A stretch of DNA of 5,615 bases from Novosphingobium sp. UBA6722 (GTDB lineage Bacteria > Pseudomonadota > Alphaproteobacteria > Sphingomonadales > Sphingomonadaceae), in assembly GCA_002454125.1 (NCBI GenBank), contig DKII01000138.1:1-5615 (forward strand), given 5' to 3'. Shown here one piece after another: positions 4,305 through 5,615 of this stretch. A program made the position numbers and the translations under genes. A model generated the notes under the pieces. That model was not told the DNA's origin and did not search any database. It was given only the letters and a program-made list of their open reading frames with translations. Positions within the stretch are counted from its first letter, which is position 1; the number at the start of each line of letters is the position of its first letter.

Positions 4305-5615
4305 ATGGCTGACAGCGAAGGCGCAGTTGCGCCCGTTACCAAAGCCGCGCGCGTAGAATCGCTCGACATCCTGCGCGGGATCGCCGTGTTCGGCATTCTG
4401 GCGATGAACATCACGGCCTTTGGGCTGTTGTTCCAGGCCTATGGCAATCCAACCGTGGCGGGCGGGGTCGAGGGGCCCAACCTGCTGGCCTACAAGATCA
4501 TCAACGTTGGCTTCGAAGGGACGATGCGCGGCATCTTCTCGCTGCTGTTCGGGGCCGGGATCGTCCTCCTGACCGAGCGGATGGAGCAGGCCGGGGCCGG
4601 GATCATGGCGGCCGAGGTGCATTTCCGGCGGATGCTGTGGATGATGCTGTTCGGCGTGATCCACTGGACCCTGCTGCTGTGGACCGGTGAAATCCTGTTC
4701 GCCTATTCGCTGTGCGGGCTGGTGCTGTTCTCGTTCCGCAAGCTCGCGCCTCGCCGCCTGCTGATCATTGCCGGCGTGCTCTTGCTGGTTGCGACGGTGA
4801 TGTCCTTCGGCGGTGCCAAGAGCCTTGCAGAAGCCAGGGAGACCGCGACTGCGGCCATGACCGCCAAGGCCGCCGGAACCAAGCTGACCAGCGAGCAGGA
4901 AAAGGCGGTCGAAGGCTGGGAGCGCGAGCTGAGCCACTGGACCCCGACCCCGGAAAACGCGGCCGAACAACAGGCCTGGCACAGCGGCTCCTACCTCGAT
5001 GCGGTTAGCGGCCAGCTGCCGGGCAGCTTCGAGTTCCAGTGGATCGGCCTGCCGTTCTTTTTCTTCTTCGACATGGTGCCGTTCATGCTGATCGGCATGG
5101 CGCTGCTCAAGCTGGGTGTGCTGGGTGCACAGCGCTCGATGCAGTTCTACCTCGGCATGGTGGTGGCGGGCTATGGCATCGGCCTGCCGCTGGGCTTTTA
5201 CGAGATGAACCTGATTGTCGGTTCGGGCTTTGACCTGGTCGCCGCGCGCCAAGCCGATACGACTTATGAGATCAGCCGCCTGGCCATGGTGATCGGCCAC
5301 CTTGGCCTGCTGTTGGCCTTCATCAAGTCTGGCCTGTTCAAGGCGTTCCAGCGCGGCATGGCCGCGGTCGGCACCATGGCGCTCAGCAACTACCTGATGC
5401 AGACGATCATCTGCACCTGGCTGTTCTACAGCTTCGGGCCGGGCCTGGGCCTGTGGGGCCAGCTTGAGCGGCACGAGCTCTATTATGTCGTCGGCGCGAT
5501 CTGGGTGGCCGAGTTCATCTGGAGCGTGATCTGGCTGAAGTACTTCCGCTTTGGCCCGTTCGAATGGCTGTGGCGCTCGCTGACCTATTGGGAACGCCAG
5601 CCGATGAAGCTCTGA
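4305..5615 (+). CDS. DUF418 family multi-pass inner-membrane protein (YeiB-like)
   Basis: This 436-residue integral membrane protein has unknown biochemical function; YeiB-type DUF418 proteins have been suggested to act in transport. The N terminus carries the family signature 'RVESLDILRGIAVFGILAMN' (16-35). Hydrophobic segments lie at about 26-45, 73-90, 108-126, 130-144, 151-168, 246-270, 279-298, 325-344, 353-374 and 391-412. A long polar stretch (about 170-245, with 'HWTPTPENAAEQQAWHSGSY') lies between the fifth and sixth. The C-terminal DUF418 domain ends in the typical 'FRFGPFEWLWRSLTYW' (414-429). The ATG at 4305 follows GGGGGAG by 7 nt. The frame stays open back to a GTG at 4173, but those 44 residues show no membrane or family character. 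The TGA stop occupies the last three bases, so the gene is complete. It is divergent from the thioesterase gene. Confidence 0.93.
   Translation: MADSEGAVAPVTKAARVESLDILRGIAVFGILAMNITAFGLLFQAYGNPTVAGGVEGPNLLAYKIINVGFEGTMRGIFSLLFGAGIVLLTERMEQAGAGIMAAEVHFRRMLWMMLFGVIHWTLLLWTGEILFAYSLCGLVLFSFRKLAPRRLLIIAGVLLLVATVMSFGGAKSLAEARETATAAMTAKAAGTKLTSEQEKAVEGWERELSHWTPTPENAAEQQAWHSGSYLDAVSGQLPGSFEFQWIGLPFFFFFDMVPFMLIGMALLKLGVLGAQRSMQFYLGMVVAGYGIGLPLGFYEMNLIVGSGFDLVAARQADTTYEISRLAMVIGHLGLLLAFIKSGLFKAFQRGMAAVGTMALSNYLMQTIICTWLFYSFGPGLGLWGQLERHELYYVVGAIWVAEFIWSVIWLKYFRFGPFEWLWRSLTYWERQPMKL

Noticed and set aside
4146..5474. Open minus-strand frame of 442 codons across the DUF418 gene
   Set aside because: It lies opposite a well-recognised membrane protein. 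Its translation is rich in Gln, His, Arg, Glu and Ala with no domain, as expected for the antisense of GC-rich hydrophobic codons.
1..5615. Defence, toxin-antitoxin, mobile-element or biosynthetic cluster hidden in the window
   Set aside because: All recognised genes are ordinary core or widespread families. There are no transposase or integrase genes, terminal repeats, CRISPR-like repeats, or marked composition change.

Overview
The window is a stretch of high-GC bacterial chromosome that looks like an alphaproteobacterium of the order Sphingomonadales (Novosphingobium/Erythrobacter/Sphingomonas type). The reasons are the strongly GC-biased third codon positions, the form of the Tol-Pal proteins, and a J-domain protein of a type I associate with that order. 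The assignment comes from recognising families, not from a database search. I saw no mobile element, CRISPR array, tRNA or rRNA, and base and codon use look uniform throughout.

Region 1 (1-2287, + strand) is the distal part of a tol-pal operon. It holds the 3' end of tolA (cut by the window edge), then tolB joined to it by an ATGA overlap, then pal after a 71-bp gap. That gap carries a strong Shine-Dalgarno (SD) sequence and a candidate internal promoter. These genes encode the trans-envelope machine that couples the inner membrane, periplasmic TolB and the peptidoglycan-bound lipoprotein Pal, and that pulls in the outer membrane at division. The usual next gene, cpoB/ybgF, is absent here. 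A small convergent gene (2314-2490, - strand) for a 58-residue putatively exported or membrane protein follows instead, with overlapping GC-rich hairpins between it and pal.

Region 2 (2491-3686) starts with a 147-bp divergent intergenic region containing an 11-bp-spaced direct repeat and two dyads. A tightly coupled + strand pair follows: a J-domain protein with a Cys/His-rich N-terminal part, and a RimJ/RimL-like GNAT acetyltransferase that starts at a GTG inside the end of the J-domain gene.

Region 3 (3673-5615) holds a PaaI-like hotdog thioesterase gene on the - strand, which overlaps the GNAT gene tail to tail by 14 bp. Across a 155-bp divergent intergenic region lies a + strand gene for a multi-pass DUF418 membrane protein, whose stop codon is the last codon of the window. 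A short hairpin could cover the SD of this gene.

Overall this is core envelope genes followed by ordinary housekeeping or hypothetical genes. I found no convincing new multi-gene system. The points most worth a second look are the J-domain protein's N-terminal module, the 11-bp direct repeat upstream of it, the small protein after pal, and the possible SD-masking hairpin of the DUF418 gene.
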